Shown here one piece after another: positions 16,891-25,294 of a stretch of DNA of 64,000 nucleotides. Position 1 is the stretch's first letter. The number at the start of each line of letters is the position of its first letter. This stretch comes from Aureitalea sp. L0-47 (GTDB taxonomy: Bacteria; Bacteroidota; Bacteroidia; Flavobacteriales; Flavobacteriaceae), in the NCBI RefSeq assembly GCF_026126405.1, contig NZ_JAFMTQ010000012.1:49684-113683 (forward strand), in the 5' to 3' direction. The translations under genes were made by a program, and so were the position numbers. Under the pieces are notes generated by a model. It made no database searches, was not told the origin of the DNA, and saw only the letters and a list, made by a program, of their open reading frames with translations.

Positions 16891-17553
16891 TTACCTCTTC
16901 TTTTTAGCCTTCTCATATTCCCGGATCACCGACTTCCTCCCAACAGTTTTAGTAATCACATCTTTTTCAAGATCCCAGCCGCGTGCAGGTGAATATTGCC
17001 TCCCATAATAGATGATTTGCAAGTGTAATTTGTTCCATACATCCTTTGGAAAGAGCCGTTTAGCATCCTTTTCGGTTTGAACCACATTCTTTCCATTGGA
17101 AAACCCCCAACGATACATAAGGCGATGAATATGTGTGTCAACAGGGAAGGCTGGAACGTTGAACGCCTGGCTCATAACCACACTGGCTGTTTTATGTCCC
17201 ACAGCTGGAAGTTCTTCCAGAGCATGCATGTCGGCAGGTACTTTTCCTCCATGCTTGTCGATCAAAATCTGTGAGAGCCCATGTATTCCTTTTGATTTCA
17301 TTGGAGATAAGCCTACCGGTTTGATAATTTCCCTTATCTCTTCCACCGAAAGCTTCACCATGTCGTAGGGATTATCTGCCACCTCAAAAAGGAGTGGTGT
17401 AATCAGGTTCACCCGGGCATCAGTACTCTGGGCAGAGAGGAGAACGGCTATTAGCAGGGTATACGGGTCTTTATGTTCCAAAGGGATAGGAACTTCAGGG
17501 TAGAGTGTATTTAACGTTTCAATAACAAAATCAACCTTTTCCTGCTTGTTCAT
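16891..17553 (-). CDS. nth: Endonuclease III (DNA glycosylase/AP lyase) lacking the 4Fe-4S cysteines
   Basis: Base-excision repair enzyme for oxidised pyrimidines. The start is placed at the ATG at 17553 (MNKQEKVDF); an 18-codon upstream extension would run into the divergent bcp gene. The helix-hairpin-helix LPAVGHKTAS carries catalytic K121 and VDTHIHR carries D139, matching E. coli K120 and D138. Yet the 220-residue protein has no cysteine at all, so the usual C-terminal 4Fe-4S cluster loop is lost; the region reads YYGRQYSPARGWDLEKD. Cluster-less members are known in the superfamily, so activity is still expected. Confidence 0.88.
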   Translation of the reverse strand: MNKQEKVDFVIETLNTLYPEVPIPLEHKDPYTLLIAVLLSAQSTDARVNLITPLLFEVADNPYDMVKLSVEEIREIIKPVGLSPMKSKGIHGLSQILIDKHGGKVPADMHALEELPAVGHKTASVVMSQAFNVPAFPVDTHIHRLMYRWGFSNGKNVVQTEKDAKRLFPKDVWNKLHLQIIYYGRQYSPARGWDLEKDVITKTVGRKSVIREYEKAKKKR

Positions 17554-17581
17554 TTTCTCTAATTTTACACAAAAATAAGCG

Positions 17582-18037
17582 ATGCAAACATTAAAAGCAG
17601 GGGACAAGGTCCCGAATTTTCAAGTAAACGATCAGGATGGTAATCTTGTTTCCTTATCCAACTATCGAGGAAAGAAGCTCGTAGTTTTCTTTTACCCAAA
17701 AGCGAGTACACCGGGTTGTACTATGGAAGCCTGTAATTTACGAGACAATTATAAAGAATTGCAGTCGCAAGGCTTTGAATTGTTAGGTGTAAGTGCGGAT
17801 TCTGAAAAGAGACAGGCCAACTTCAGAAATAAATACGAATTCCCTTTCCCACTATTAGCCGATACCGAAAAGGAAGTGATAAACGCTTTTGGCGTATGGG
17901 GCCCTAAGAAGTTCATGGGACGCGAATATGACGGAATCCACCGAAAGACTTTTCTAATTGATGAGAACGGGCTAGTGGAGCGCGTAATAGACAAAGTGAA
18001 GACGAAGGATCACGCAGCACAAATACTCGAAGCATAA
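17582..18037 (+). CDS. bcp: Thioredoxin-dependent peroxiredoxin, Bcp/PrxQ type
   Basis: Reduces hydrogen peroxide and organic hydroperoxides in the cytoplasm. The 151 residues hold the motif PKASTPGCTMEAC with peroxidatic C46 and, five residues on, resolving C51, the atypical 2-Cys arrangement of the PrxQ group. GVWGPKKFMGREYDGIHRKTFLID is the usual C-terminal block. It is divergent from nth with only 28 bases between start codons, so the two promoters must overlap each other or the opposite gene. Confidence 0.93.
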   Translation: MQTLKAGDKVPNFQVNDQDGNLVSLSNYRGKKLVVFFYPKASTPGCTMEACNLRDNYKELQSQGFELLGVSADSEKRQANFRNKYEFPFPLLADTEKEVINAFGVWGPKKFMGREYDGIHRKTFLIDENGLVERVIDKVKTKDHAAQILEA

Positions 18038-18041
18038 AAGA

Positions 18042-18066
18042 AAAGCGACCCGAGGGTCGCTTTTTT
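18042..18066. terminator. Bidirectional terminator
   Basis: AAAGCGACCC-GAG-GGGTCGCTTTTTT gives a tight stem-loop with T run; A residues on the other side let it serve the convergent minus-strand gene partly. Confidence 0.85.
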
Positions 18067-19519
18067 ATTCGTCTTTACCGGCAAGTGCCTTGGGTTTGTA
18101 CCCGAATAAATTCTGATTCTTTATTATCTTGGCGATACCTTCGGGAAGCATGGCATCCCATCCCTCTTCGTCATTGGCGATCATTTTCAGCACCTTTCTT
18201 GAGAATATAGTAAGGGTATTAGGATCGAAATTTTCAATATCTACTACTTTACCGTTGTATTTGAAGAACTTGTATAGTTCCTTCATTCTAGGATGAACCT
18301 TGAGGTTCTCACTGTTAACAATAGAACCTTCTTCATCCTGCATTGGATACAGATATACCCGCAGATCCTTAAAGAATAATTTTCCGAAGGCCTCAAGTAT
18401 ACCTCCACTCAAATGCCTATAGTATTTTTCGTCGAAAATCTCAACCAGGTTATTCACTCCCATGGCAAGTCCCATACGATTCTTAGAATATTGAGAGAAG
18501 TATTCAACAAGTTTGTAGTACTCTTTGAAATTGGAAATGAGCACCGTTTGACCGAGAGAACAGAGCAATTCTGCTCTGTCCATGAAATCCTGTTCGTCTA
18601 TCTCACCTTCTGCTCGCAGGTTCGAAAGTGTGATCTCGAAGATTACCTGTGTCTTATCAGGATTCACCCTGGTTTCATTCATGAACATTTCTATAGAACG
18701 TTCATACATATCCATATTCACCTTGGTCACCGGACGGAAACTTCCTCTCAAAGCCAGAATATTTCTTTTGTAAAGTACTTTGGCCGGAAGAATGTTAGTT
18801 CCTTCAGGAGAAAACATCACGGCATCCGTCATTCCGTTCTTTACAAGTTGTAAACTCATAAGTCGGTTATCCACATCATCAAACAGTGGTCCTGAGAAAT
18901 TAATGGTGTCGATCTCCAATTGATCCTGGTGCAGGTGGTCGTAGAGATATCGCAGTAATTTCTTAGGCTCGTTATATTTGTAGAAAGCACCGTAGATCAG
19001 GTTGGTACCCAAAATCCCCAGAGTTTCCTGCTGTAGACGTGCATCGTTTTCCTTGAAACGTATGTGGAGGGTAATTTCGTTATAGTCCTGGTATGGTTCT
19101 ATCTGGTATCGAATCCCTACCCAACCATGTCCTTTGTATCTTTTTGCAAAATCAATCGTGGCAACCGTATTAGCATAAGTAAAGAACATCTTGTCCGGAT
19201 GTTTGATCCTGCTGATACGATCTTCGATAAGATCGATCTCATGATTGAGCATTTTCTTAAGTCGCGCTTCTGTTACATAGCGACCGTCTTTTTCGTGCCC
19301 GTAAATGGCGTCACTGAAGTCTTTGTCGTAAGCCGACATCGTCTTGGCAATGGTTCCGGAAGCACCTCCGGCACGAAAGAACTGGCGAACAGTTTCTTGT
19401 CCTGCACCGATTTCGGCGAAGGTACCGTAGATGTGCTCGTTAAGATTAATGCGGAGAGCCTTCTGCTTTATGGAAGGTATATTATCAAATTCTTTATCTC
19501 CTTTTAACGTGATTTCCAT
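18065..19519 (-). CDS. Conserved cytoplasmic protein of unknown function
   Basis: 484 residues without signal peptide or membrane helix. Visible conserved-looking blocks are GTFAEIGAGQETVRQFFRAG near the N-terminus, DISRIKHP-type acidic/basic helices, a central NFSGPLFDDVDNRLMSLQLV and a C-terminal NPNTLTIFSRKVLKMI. I recall close relatives in many Bacteroidota and some cyanobacteria, at times labelled nicotinate-nucleotide adenylyltransferase, but no HxGH nucleotide-transferase motif is present, so I do not follow that name. Monocistronic, with a TACCTTTG -7 box upstream and a shared terminator downstream. Confidence 0.6.
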   Translation of the reverse strand: MEITLKGDKEFDNIPSIKQKALRINLNEHIYGTFAEIGAGQETVRQFFRAGGASGTIAKTMSAYDKDFSDAIYGHEKDGRYVTEARLKKMLNHEIDLIEDRISRIKHPDKMFFTYANTVATIDFAKRYKGHGWVGIRYQIEPYQDYNEITLHIRFKENDARLQQETLGILGTNLIYGAFYKYNEPKKLLRYLYDHLHQDQLEIDTINFSGPLFDDVDNRLMSLQLVKNGMTDAVMFSPEGTNILPAKVLYKRNILALRGSFRPVTKVNMDMYERSIEMFMNETRVNPDKTQVIFEITLSNLRAEGEIDEQDFMDRAELLCSLGQTVLISNFKEYYKLVEYFSQYSKNRMGLAMGVNNLVEIFDEKYYRHLSGGILEAFGKLFFKDLRVYLYPMQDEEGSIVNSENLKVHPRMKELYKFFKYNGKVVDIENFDPNTLTIFSRKVLKMIANDEEGWDAMLPEGIAKIIKNQNLFGYKPKALAGKDE

Positions 19520-19548
19520 AGCCTCGAAAATGATTGAATGACCTGAAG

Positions 19549-19556
19549 CAAAGGTA
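19549..19556 (-). promoter_or_regulatory. Candidate -7 box of the 18065 gene
   Basis: TACCTTTG on the minus strand matches TAnnTTTG exactly, 30 bases before the start codon. -33 element not clear. Confidence 0.45.
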
Positions 19557-19604
19557 TTAAAATTCGATAGTTACTGAAAGTAAACGGCAGTTAATAAAAC
19601 GATA

Positions 19605-19632
19605 AAGCCATTTCCTTTATCGAAAATGGCTT
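19605..19632 (-). terminator. Terminator of the transhydrogenase operon
   Basis: AAGCCATTT pairs with AAATGGCTT; on the minus strand it is followed by a T-rich stretch (TATCGTTTTATT). Confidence 0.6.
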
Positions 19633-19659
19633 CATCATCATGTAAAAGAATTACTTGAT

Positions 19660-21051
19660 CTACATTCCTTTCAATTCATTGATCAGTTCCTGTATCACAC
19701 CCTTGGCATCTCCGAAGAGCATGGATGTTTTCTGATTGTAGAACAATTCATTGTCAATACCTGCATACCCGGGCTTCATAGTTCGTTTGTTAACTATGAT
19801 CTGTTTAGCATTCTCGGCATCCAGGATTGGCATACCGTAGATCGGGCTGCTAGGATCGTTATGAGCCGCAGGGTTCACTACGTCGTTCGCACCAACTACG
19901 AATACAACATCCGTACTGTTGAATTCCGGGTTCACGTCTTCCATTTCCGCCAGTTTATCGTATTCCACGTTGGTCTCTGCAAGGAGTACGTTCATATGTC
20001 CGGGCATCCTACCTGCAACAGGGTGAATGGCGTATTTTACTTGTACGCCTTTGCTTTCAAGTATTTGCTCTAGTTCGTGGATGGCGTGTTGTGCCTGGGC
20101 CACAGCCAAACCGTAACCTGGCACTATGATCACTTTCTGAGAGTAGTTCATCAGTATGGCTACATCACTCACAGTTGCTTTCTTAATACTACCCGTAACT
20201 TTAGATCCGCCTTCTGCAGCTGTAGTGTCTTTATCTCCAAACCCACCGAAGATCACATTAGACAGCGGCCTGTTCATGGCTTTACACATAGCGAAGGTTA
20301 GAATGGTACCAGCCGATCCTACCAGGATACCACCAGTTAACATTACCATATTACCGTAAAGGAACCCTCCTAATGCAGCCGCCAAACCTGTAAATGAGTT
20401 CAGCAAGGAAATTACCACTGGCATGTCTGCACCACCAATTGGTACTACGAAGAGTATTCCATAGGCTAAGGCAGCAAAGAAAATCAGATATAGGAATAAC
20501 TGACTTTCACTATGCGTCCAAGCAATATAACCTGCAAATACAAATAAGCCTAGCAGCAACACATTATTAATAAGGTTGTACTTCGGAAGTCGAATGGGCT
20601 TGTTAAACGTTCCATTCAACTTTCCATAGGCGATCATACTACCACTGAAAGAGATACTACCAATAATGATACCTCCTAAAATGGTAACGATAGAAAGTGT
20701 TTGTCCGTGATAGTGTTCAAACTCTATCAATCCGATGAGTGCCGCACTGGCACCACCCATACCGTTGAAGAGTGATACTAATTCCGGCATAGCCGTCATC
20801 TGAACACGTTTTGCCTTTAACCAACCTATGATGGTACCAATAACAATGGCTACACCAATAAGAATGTAAATAAAGGTGGGCACTTCTCCCTGGTAGAGGA
20901 ATATCGTTCCAAGGATGGCAAGTGTCATACCTGCGGCGGCAATAAGGTTACCGCGGCGGGCCGTTTCAGGATGTCCCAGCATTTTCAGACCTATGATATA
21001 GGTTACTGAAGCTACGAGATAAATAAATTCCAGTCCGAAGATATATTCCAT
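19660..21051 (-). CDS. pntB: NAD(P) transhydrogenase subunit beta
   Basis: Membrane plus NADP(H)-binding subunit (dII and dIII) of the proton-translocating transhydrogenase that makes NADPH from NADH at the expense of the proton gradient. The first 270 residues are about eight or nine helices; the C-terminal domain carries VPGYGLAVAQAQHAIHEL, HPVAGRMPGHMNVLLAE and VVFVVGANDVVNPAA, all diagnostic for dIII. Its ATG shares one base with the stop of the preceding gene (TAATG), typical of coupled translation in a three-gene pnt operon. Confidence 0.95.
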   Translation of the reverse strand: MEYIFGLEFIYLVASVTYIIGLKMLGHPETARRGNLIAAAGMTLAILGTIFLYQGEVPTFIYILIGVAIVIGTIIGWLKAKRVQMTAMPELVSLFNGMGGASAALIGLIEFEHYHGQTLSIVTILGGIIIGSISFSGSMIAYGKLNGTFNKPIRLPKYNLINNVLLLGLFVFAGYIAWTHSESQLFLYLIFFAALAYGILFVVPIGGADMPVVISLLNSFTGLAAALGGFLYGNMVMLTGGILVGSAGTILTFAMCKAMNRPLSNVIFGGFGDKDTTAAEGGSKVTGSIKKATVSDVAILMNYSQKVIIVPGYGLAVAQAQHAIHELEQILESKGVQVKYAIHPVAGRMPGHMNVLLAETNVEYDKLAEMEDVNPEFNSTDVVFVVGANDVVNPAAHNDPSSPIYGMPILDAENAKQIIVNKRTMKPGYAGIDNELFYNQKTSMLFGDAKGVIQELINELKGM

Positions 21052-21359
21052 TATTTTTTCTTTTTAAACATTTCCAGCATACGGTCTGTAACTACAAATC
21101 CACCTACTACGTTCAATGTTCCTAGAACAACAGCCACAAAGCCCAGAGACAATGCCAACTTATTTTCCGGGTCGGCTCCCAGCATTACCAGGATCGCCCC
21201 AATGATTACAACACCGTGAATGGCGTTCGCACCAGACATGAGTGGGGTATGTAAAACCGCCGGCACGTTTCCGATTACTTCAACCCCAACAAAAATCATC
21301 AGGACCACGATGTAGATCATCTGAAGGTTGTTTGAAATAAAATCTATAAGTTCAGTCAT
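21051..21359 (-). CDS. pntAb: NAD(P) transhydrogenase alpha subunit, membrane part
   Basis: 102 residues with three or four helices (MIYIVVLMIFVGVEVIGNVP, GVVIIGAILVML, LGFVAVVLGTLNVVGGFVV). It is the separate alpha-2 polypeptide of split transhydrogenases, forming part of the proton channel with PntB. It starts nine bases after pntAa and overlaps pntB by one base. Confidence 0.92.
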   Translation of the reverse strand: MTELIDFISNNLQMIYIVVLMIFVGVEVIGNVPAVLHTPLMSGANAIHGVVIIGAILVMLGADPENKLALSLGFVAVVLGTLNVVGGFVVTDRMLEMFKKKK

Positions 21360-21368
21360 ATCAAAAAA

Positions 21369-22481
21369 TTATTCTGTGTTACCGTTTTTTCGAATTGTTC
21401 CTTTATGCACGATGAGTGTGCCATCGGTGATCTCTTCATCCAGTTCCCATTTGAATTCACCATCTTCGATAAGAAGATCAAGGAAATTCAACAAGTTCTT
21501 ACCAAATAGTTCACTGGCGTTGGTGGAGACACTCTCCGGAGCGATGGTTGTACCAATGATGCGCACACCATTCTTCACAACTGTCTCGTTCATTCTACTC
21601 GCTTCGCAGTTACCACCCTGTGCTGCTGCCAGATCGATGATCACAGCACCATTTTTCATTTGTTCTACCTGTTCGTTTGTGATGAGAACCGGCGATTTAC
21701 GTCCGGGAACCATTGCTGTTGTGATTACCAGGTCTGCCTGGAAGAGGGACTTATTCACCGCTTCTTTCTGCTTTTTCTGGTATTCTTCGGAAGCAACCTT
21801 GGCATACACACTGGCTTCTGAAGGTTCATCGTCTTCTACTACGATGAACTTTGCACCCAGTGACTCTGTTTGTTCTTTGGTCTCAGGACGGATATCCGTA
21901 GCTTCCACAATTGCTCCCAGTCGCTTGGCGGTTGCAATGGCCTGTAATCCGGCAACTCCTACACCGTACACCAAAACCCTTGCCGGGGTGATGGTACCTG
22001 CGGCAGTCATCATAAGTGGGAAGATCTTGGTCATTTCATATGCACCACGGATCACAGCCTTATAGCCCGCCAGGTTACTTTGCGAACTTAGCACGTCCAT
22101 ATCCTGTGCTCTCGAGATCCTTGGCATAGCATCTAAAGAAAAAGCCGAAACTCCTTTCGAAGCCAGGGCCTTAATTAATTCCGGGTGGGATTTGTGGAAC
22201 AGCTGACTAATAAGTACATGACTTTCATCAATCAGCTTGAGGTCTTCTTCATTGAAGGGGTTGATCTTGAGCAGTACATTTGCCTCCTTAAAGACAACAC
22301 CTCTAATCTCAATCTCAGCACCTGCTTCCAGGTATTCTGAATTCTTAAATGAGGCTTTTTCGCCGGCTCCTTCTTCAACTAGGATCTTGAATCCTTTATC
22401 GATGAGTTGTTTCGCAATTTTGGGTGAAATGGCGACGCGTGTTTCGCCCTGCTGCGTTTCTTTTAGAATACCAATAGTCAT
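21369..22481 (-). CDS. pntAa: NAD(P) transhydrogenase alpha subunit, NAD(H)-binding part
   Basis: 370-residue soluble dI subunit. It resembles alanine dehydrogenase: GETRVAISPKIAKQL at the N-terminus, RISRAQDMDVLSSQSNLAGYKAV, and the Rossmann segment RVLVYGVGVAGLQAIATAKRLGA with the NAD-binding glycine pattern. It binds NADH and passes hydride to NADP bound by PntB. First gene of the operon; upstream AT-rich DNA is shared with the divergent MBL hydrolase gene. Confidence 0.94.
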   Translation of the reverse strand: MTIGILKETQQGETRVAISPKIAKQLIDKGFKILVEEGAGEKASFKNSEYLEAGAEIEIRGVVFKEANVLLKINPFNEEDLKLIDESHVLISQLFHKSHPELIKALASKGVSAFSLDAMPRISRAQDMDVLSSQSNLAGYKAVIRGAYEMTKIFPLMMTAAGTITPARVLVYGVGVAGLQAIATAKRLGAIVEATDIRPETKEQTESLGAKFIVVEDDEPSEASVYAKVASEEYQKKQKEAVNKSLFQADLVITTAMVPGRKSPVLITNEQVEQMKNGAVIIDLAAAQGGNCEASRMNETVVKNGVRIIGTTIAPESVSTNASELFGKNLLNFLDLLIEDGEFKWELDEEITDGTLIVHKGTIRKNGNTE

Positions 22482-22494
22482 ATTTGATAAAAAT

Positions 22495-22527
22495 TTGATA
22501 TCGGTTGCTAATTTAGAATTAAATTTG
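22495..22527 (+). promoter_or_regulatory. Promoter of the MBL hydrolase gene
   Basis: TTG at 22495-22497 and TAAATTTG at 22520-22527 (exact TAnnTTTG), 22 bases apart. It lies about 105 bases before the chosen start. Confidence 0.4.
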
Positions 22528-22631
22528 TCAACAGATTTTGATAATTGTCAGTTTTTGGAAGTTATTTTAAGGATTTTTCAAATCTTAGTATATCCAAACA
22601 CAAAATTTTAAGAATAACGCAGAAATTAGAA

Positions 22632-23396
22632 ATGCGAGTTACAATTTTAGGCACAGGAACATCACAGGGAATACCGGTAATCGGTAGCAATCATCCCGTG
22701 TGTAAAAGTACCGATCCCAGGGACAAACGACTGCGTGTTTCTGTAATGGTTGAGTGGGATGGATATACCTATGTAATAGACTGTGGCCCAGATTTCCGTC
22801 AGCAAATGCTGCGAGAGGATGTACAGCGTATCGACGGTATACTACTTACCCACGAACACAGTGATCACACAGCTGGTATCGATGATATTCGTCCATTCTA
22901 TTTCAGGCAGGGAAACGTACCGTTTTATGCTCATAACCGCGTTTTCAAGGCACTTCATGAACGCTTCGCTTATATCTTCACTACGGAAAATAAATATCCG
23001 GGTGCTCCCACAATTGAAGAGATCGAAATCAGCAAACACCATACGTTTGCAATTGGAGGTAAAGAAATCGTTCCGGTAGAAGTGTTGCATGCAGAATTAT
23101 CTGTACTTGGCTTTCGTATAGATGAATTTACCTACCTCACGGATGTCAAGACCATTTCCGAAGAAGAAGTAGAAAAAGTAAAGGGAACCAAAGTGCTCGT
23201 AATTAATGCCCTTCGATTTGAAGAACACCAGTCTCACTTAAATATTTCGGAAGCACTGGCGTTAGTAGATAAGATACAACCCGAAACCACCTATTTTACA
23301 CATATTAGTCATTTAATGGGCTTCCATGCTGAAGTGGAAACCAAACTACCGGAAAACGTCTTCCTCGCGTACGATGGTTTAAAAATCAACATTTAA
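22632..23396 (+). CDS. MBL-fold metallo-hydrolase (PhnP-like)
   Basis: 255 residues from the ATG at 22632, which gives the family N-terminus MRVTILGTGTSQGIPVIGS; the 29 codons further upstream look non-coding. The dinuclear metal motif THEHSDH supplies H74, H76, D78 and H79, and later His (EVLHAE, FTHISHLMGFHAE) complete the site. PhnP-type enzymes are phosphodiesterases acting on cyclic ribose phosphates; flavobacterial members have no tested substrate. The stop is one base before the start of the next gene, so the two are cotranscribed. Confidence 0.85.
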   Translation: MRVTILGTGTSQGIPVIGSNHPVCKSTDPRDKRLRVSVMVEWDGYTYVIDCGPDFRQQMLREDVQRIDGILLTHEHSDHTAGIDDIRPFYFRQGNVPFYAHNRVFKALHERFAYIFTTENKYPGAPTIEEIEISKHHTFAIGGKEIVPVEVLHAELSVLGFRIDEFTYLTDVKTISEEEVEKVKGTKVLVINALRFEEHQSHLNISEALALVDKIQPETTYFTHISHLMGFHAEVETKLPENVFLAYDGLKINI

Positions 23397-23397
23397 G

Positions 23398-23892
23398 ATG
23401 AAGAAACGAATATTTATGTACCTCTTCTTTTTCGCTGTACTGTTCATCCTTTTTCAGTATATGAACGAAAAGACCATCTTCGAATCTCAGGAGAAAAAGA
23501 TCAATTCACTCACCAACCAGGTGGCTGAAAGAGATTCTATAAATAATGTCCTTAACGACAAGGTCATGGAACTGGATTATTTTACGCTACTTGGAAACGA
23601 GAATGCGATGAGTTATTTCGATAACATGGCGATGGATGCAGAAGAAGTACAGGGCCTGGTAAGTGAGGCCATCTACGAATCCAATTTCGGGAACGAACAA
23701 AATCCGTTGGTGCCTATTGAAAGTCAGGATGGAAAAATGCGCATTAACAAAGTGCGCTTCCTTAACCATCGATGGGTCCTGGCAGACTTCACCGACGGGA
23801 CCTACTGGGGAGAGGTGTTGATCGATTATTTCTTCGACCAGGAGAACCAGTTGTTGCTTACACCTATTGGAAGTACGCTGTATCCTAACTAG
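23398..23892 (+). CDS. Membrane-anchored coiled-coil protein of unknown function
   Basis: 164 residues: an N-terminal membrane helix (IFMYLFFFAVLFILFQY), a short coiled coil (KKINSLTNQVAERDSINNVLNDKV) and a compact alpha/beta domain with WVLADFTDGTYWGEVLIDYFF. No enzyme motif seen. It directly follows the MBL hydrolase gene and overlaps the end of the convergent esterase gene by eight bases. I know similar proteins only as hypothetical flavobacterial proteins. Confidence 0.6.
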   Translation: MKKRIFMYLFFFAVLFILFQYMNEKTIFESQEKKINSLTNQVAERDSINNVLNDKVMELDYFTLLGNENAMSYFDNMAMDAEEVQGLVSEAIYESNFGNEQNPLVPIESQDGKMRINKVRFLNHRWVLADFTDGTYWGEVLIDYFFDQENQLLLTPIGSTLYPN

Positions 23893-24538
23893 TGGTTTTC
23901 AGCCATTCCTTAAACTCGTAAAAATTCTGTGGTGCCACACCATGGCCCACCGGGAATTCCGAGTACTCACAAGGTATTCCCAACTCATCGAAAAACGGCT
24001 TGGACTTTCGTGCCCATTCCACCGGGATCACTTGATCCACGGATCCATGGGAAGTATATACCTTAAGTTTGCTAAAATCATTGCTCTCATATCCTTTTTT
24101 CAGGATGTCTTTGTTTACATAACCACTTAAACCAACCACTCTCGATACTTTTTCAGGGTAGGAGAGGGCTACGGCAAAGCTGAGAATAGTTCCCTGGCTA
24201 AAGCCCATTAGGGTGATTCTTTTTGGGTCTATATTGTATGCTGAAATGATCTCGTCTATACAGATGGATACCAGTTCCCTGGATTCTATCGCCTGCTCAT
24301 CGTCACTGAATTTATCTTCATTTGCATCAAAGTAGATAGAATACCAGGCATTTCCGAAAGGTTGCATACTCAGAGGAGCCCGCACTGAGATGATGGCGTA
24401 TTCCGAAGGCAATTCAGAAGCAAACGAAAAAAGATCATTCTCATCGCTCCCGAAGCCATGTAACATAACGATGGCAGGAGGGGAGCTGTCCAGGCTGGAC
24501 GGACGATAATTGTGTTCTAATGGAAGTGTTTTTTTCAT
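23885..24538 (-). CDS. Alpha/beta hydrolase, carboxylesterase/phospholipase type
   Basis: 217 residues from the ATG at 24538 (MKKTLPLEHNYRP); further upstream the frame runs through a terminator and the neighbouring gene, so it is not coding. The oxyanion block IVMLHGFGSDENDL, nucleophile elbow LMGFSQGTIL (Ser), an Asp in SHGSVDQVIPVEW and His in FPVGHGV form the classic triad of the EstB/YpfH group. Such cytoplasmic enzymes cleave short acyl esters; natural substrate unknown. Confidence 0.85.
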   Translation of the reverse strand: MKKTLPLEHNYRPSSLDSSPPAIVMLHGFGSDENDLFSFASELPSEYAIISVRAPLSMQPFGNAWYSIYFDANEDKFSDDEQAIESRELVSICIDEIISAYNIDPKRITLMGFSQGTILSFAVALSYPEKVSRVVGLSGYVNKDILKKGYESNDFSKLKVYTSHGSVDQVIPVEWARKSKPFFDELGIPCEYSEFPVGHGVAPQNFYEFKEWLKTTS

Positions 24539-24548
24539 AACAAAAAGA

Positions 24549-24574
24549 AAGCCGCAAGTTACAAAACCGCGGCT
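24549..24574 (-). terminator. Terminator of the 24597 gene
   Basis: AGCCGC and GCGGCT pair across a 13-base loop; on the minus strand the stem is followed by TTTCTTTTTG. Confidence 0.6.
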
Positions 24575-24596
24575 GCTTCTTAAAACAATAATGTTA

Positions 24597-24926
24597 TTAT
24601 CCGATACCTTTAAACCACTCCTGGAACTGTTCTCCCAAGAGGGGAACCGGTTTCTTCTCGCCCTGGATGGCACCGATAAATCCAAGGATCCAGAAGGCAA
24701 TGATAGCTAGCTGAATGATCCAGCCAAATATCGGGATACCAATTACGGCGTTGATTATAGACAGGGCAATGGCAACACAGATTATACCCAATGACTGGCG
24801 AATGTGAAAGGCGCCCAGATCGGTTTTATCATTATTGTGCATAACAAGAGCAATGATCCATCCAATTAAGGTGATGTACGAAATGATCGCAATGGTTTTC
24901 CCATCGCCTGAAGCAGTATCCGACAT
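24597..24926 (-). CDS. DUF4870-like small membrane protein
   Basis: 109 residues with three membrane helices (TIAIISYITLIGWIIALVM, IICVAIALSIINAVIGIPIF, LAIIAFWILGFIGAIQGE) and the AFHIRQSLGI block typical of DUF4870/Tic20-like proteins. Function unknown. A second, diverged copy precedes it at 24974-25291. Confidence 0.75.
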   Translation of the reverse strand: MSDTASGDGKTIAIISYITLIGWIIALVMHNNDKTDLGAFHIRQSLGIICVAIALSIINAVIGIPIFGWIIQLAIIAFWILGFIGAIQGEKKPVPLLGEQFQEWFKGIG

Positions 24927-24973
24927 AGCTAAAATTTTAAGGGTTAGAGTTTATACCTTAAAGATAGGACTTC

Positions 24974-25291
24974 CTAGTTTAAAAAAGTAAACCATTGGCC
25001 GAATTTATCACTTAACCACGGAATGCCCGACTTTCGGTTTAAAAGGGCCATGACCAGGGAAATGAGCCAGAAAAGCATGCTCCCGTAAAAGAAAATCGCG
25101 CCCGGCCAGAGCAGGTACTCCTGGTAGGACATGGCAACCGATACAAAAAACATCAATGTAAGGCCGAACATGTTCTTAATGTGATAAGAGGCGAATTCGT
25201 GCGACTCGTCCTTGTTCATGGAAATGGCTATCAACAGACCAATAATGGTGATATATGCAATAACAGCTTTTGATTTCCCAGGAGGAGCCAT
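24974..25291 (-). CDS. DUF4870-like small membrane protein, diverged paralogue
   Basis: 105 residues with the same order of elements as its neighbour: KAVIAYITIIGLLIAISMN, EFASYHIKNMFGL and WLISLVMALLNR. The first helix pair is kept but the middle is changed (SYQEYLLWPGAI). It begins three bases after the dihydroorotase-like gene, so it is in that operon. Function unknown. Confidence 0.7.
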   Translation of the reverse strand: MAPPGKSKAVIAYITIIGLLIAISMNKDESHEFASYHIKNMFGLTLMFFVSVAMSYQEYLLWPGAIFFYGSMLFWLISLVMALLNRKSGIPWLSDKFGQWFTFLN

Positions 25292-25294
25292 AGC

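Noticed and set aside
18065..19519. Nicotinate-nucleotide adenylyltransferase name seen for relatives of this gene
   Set aside because: No HxGH or ISSTxxR-type nucleotidyltransferase motif is present in the sequence.
21328..22065. 245-codon + strand ORF opposite pntAa
   Set aside because: It lies wholly antisense to pntAb/pntAa; the product is Ser/Thr-rich shadow sequence.
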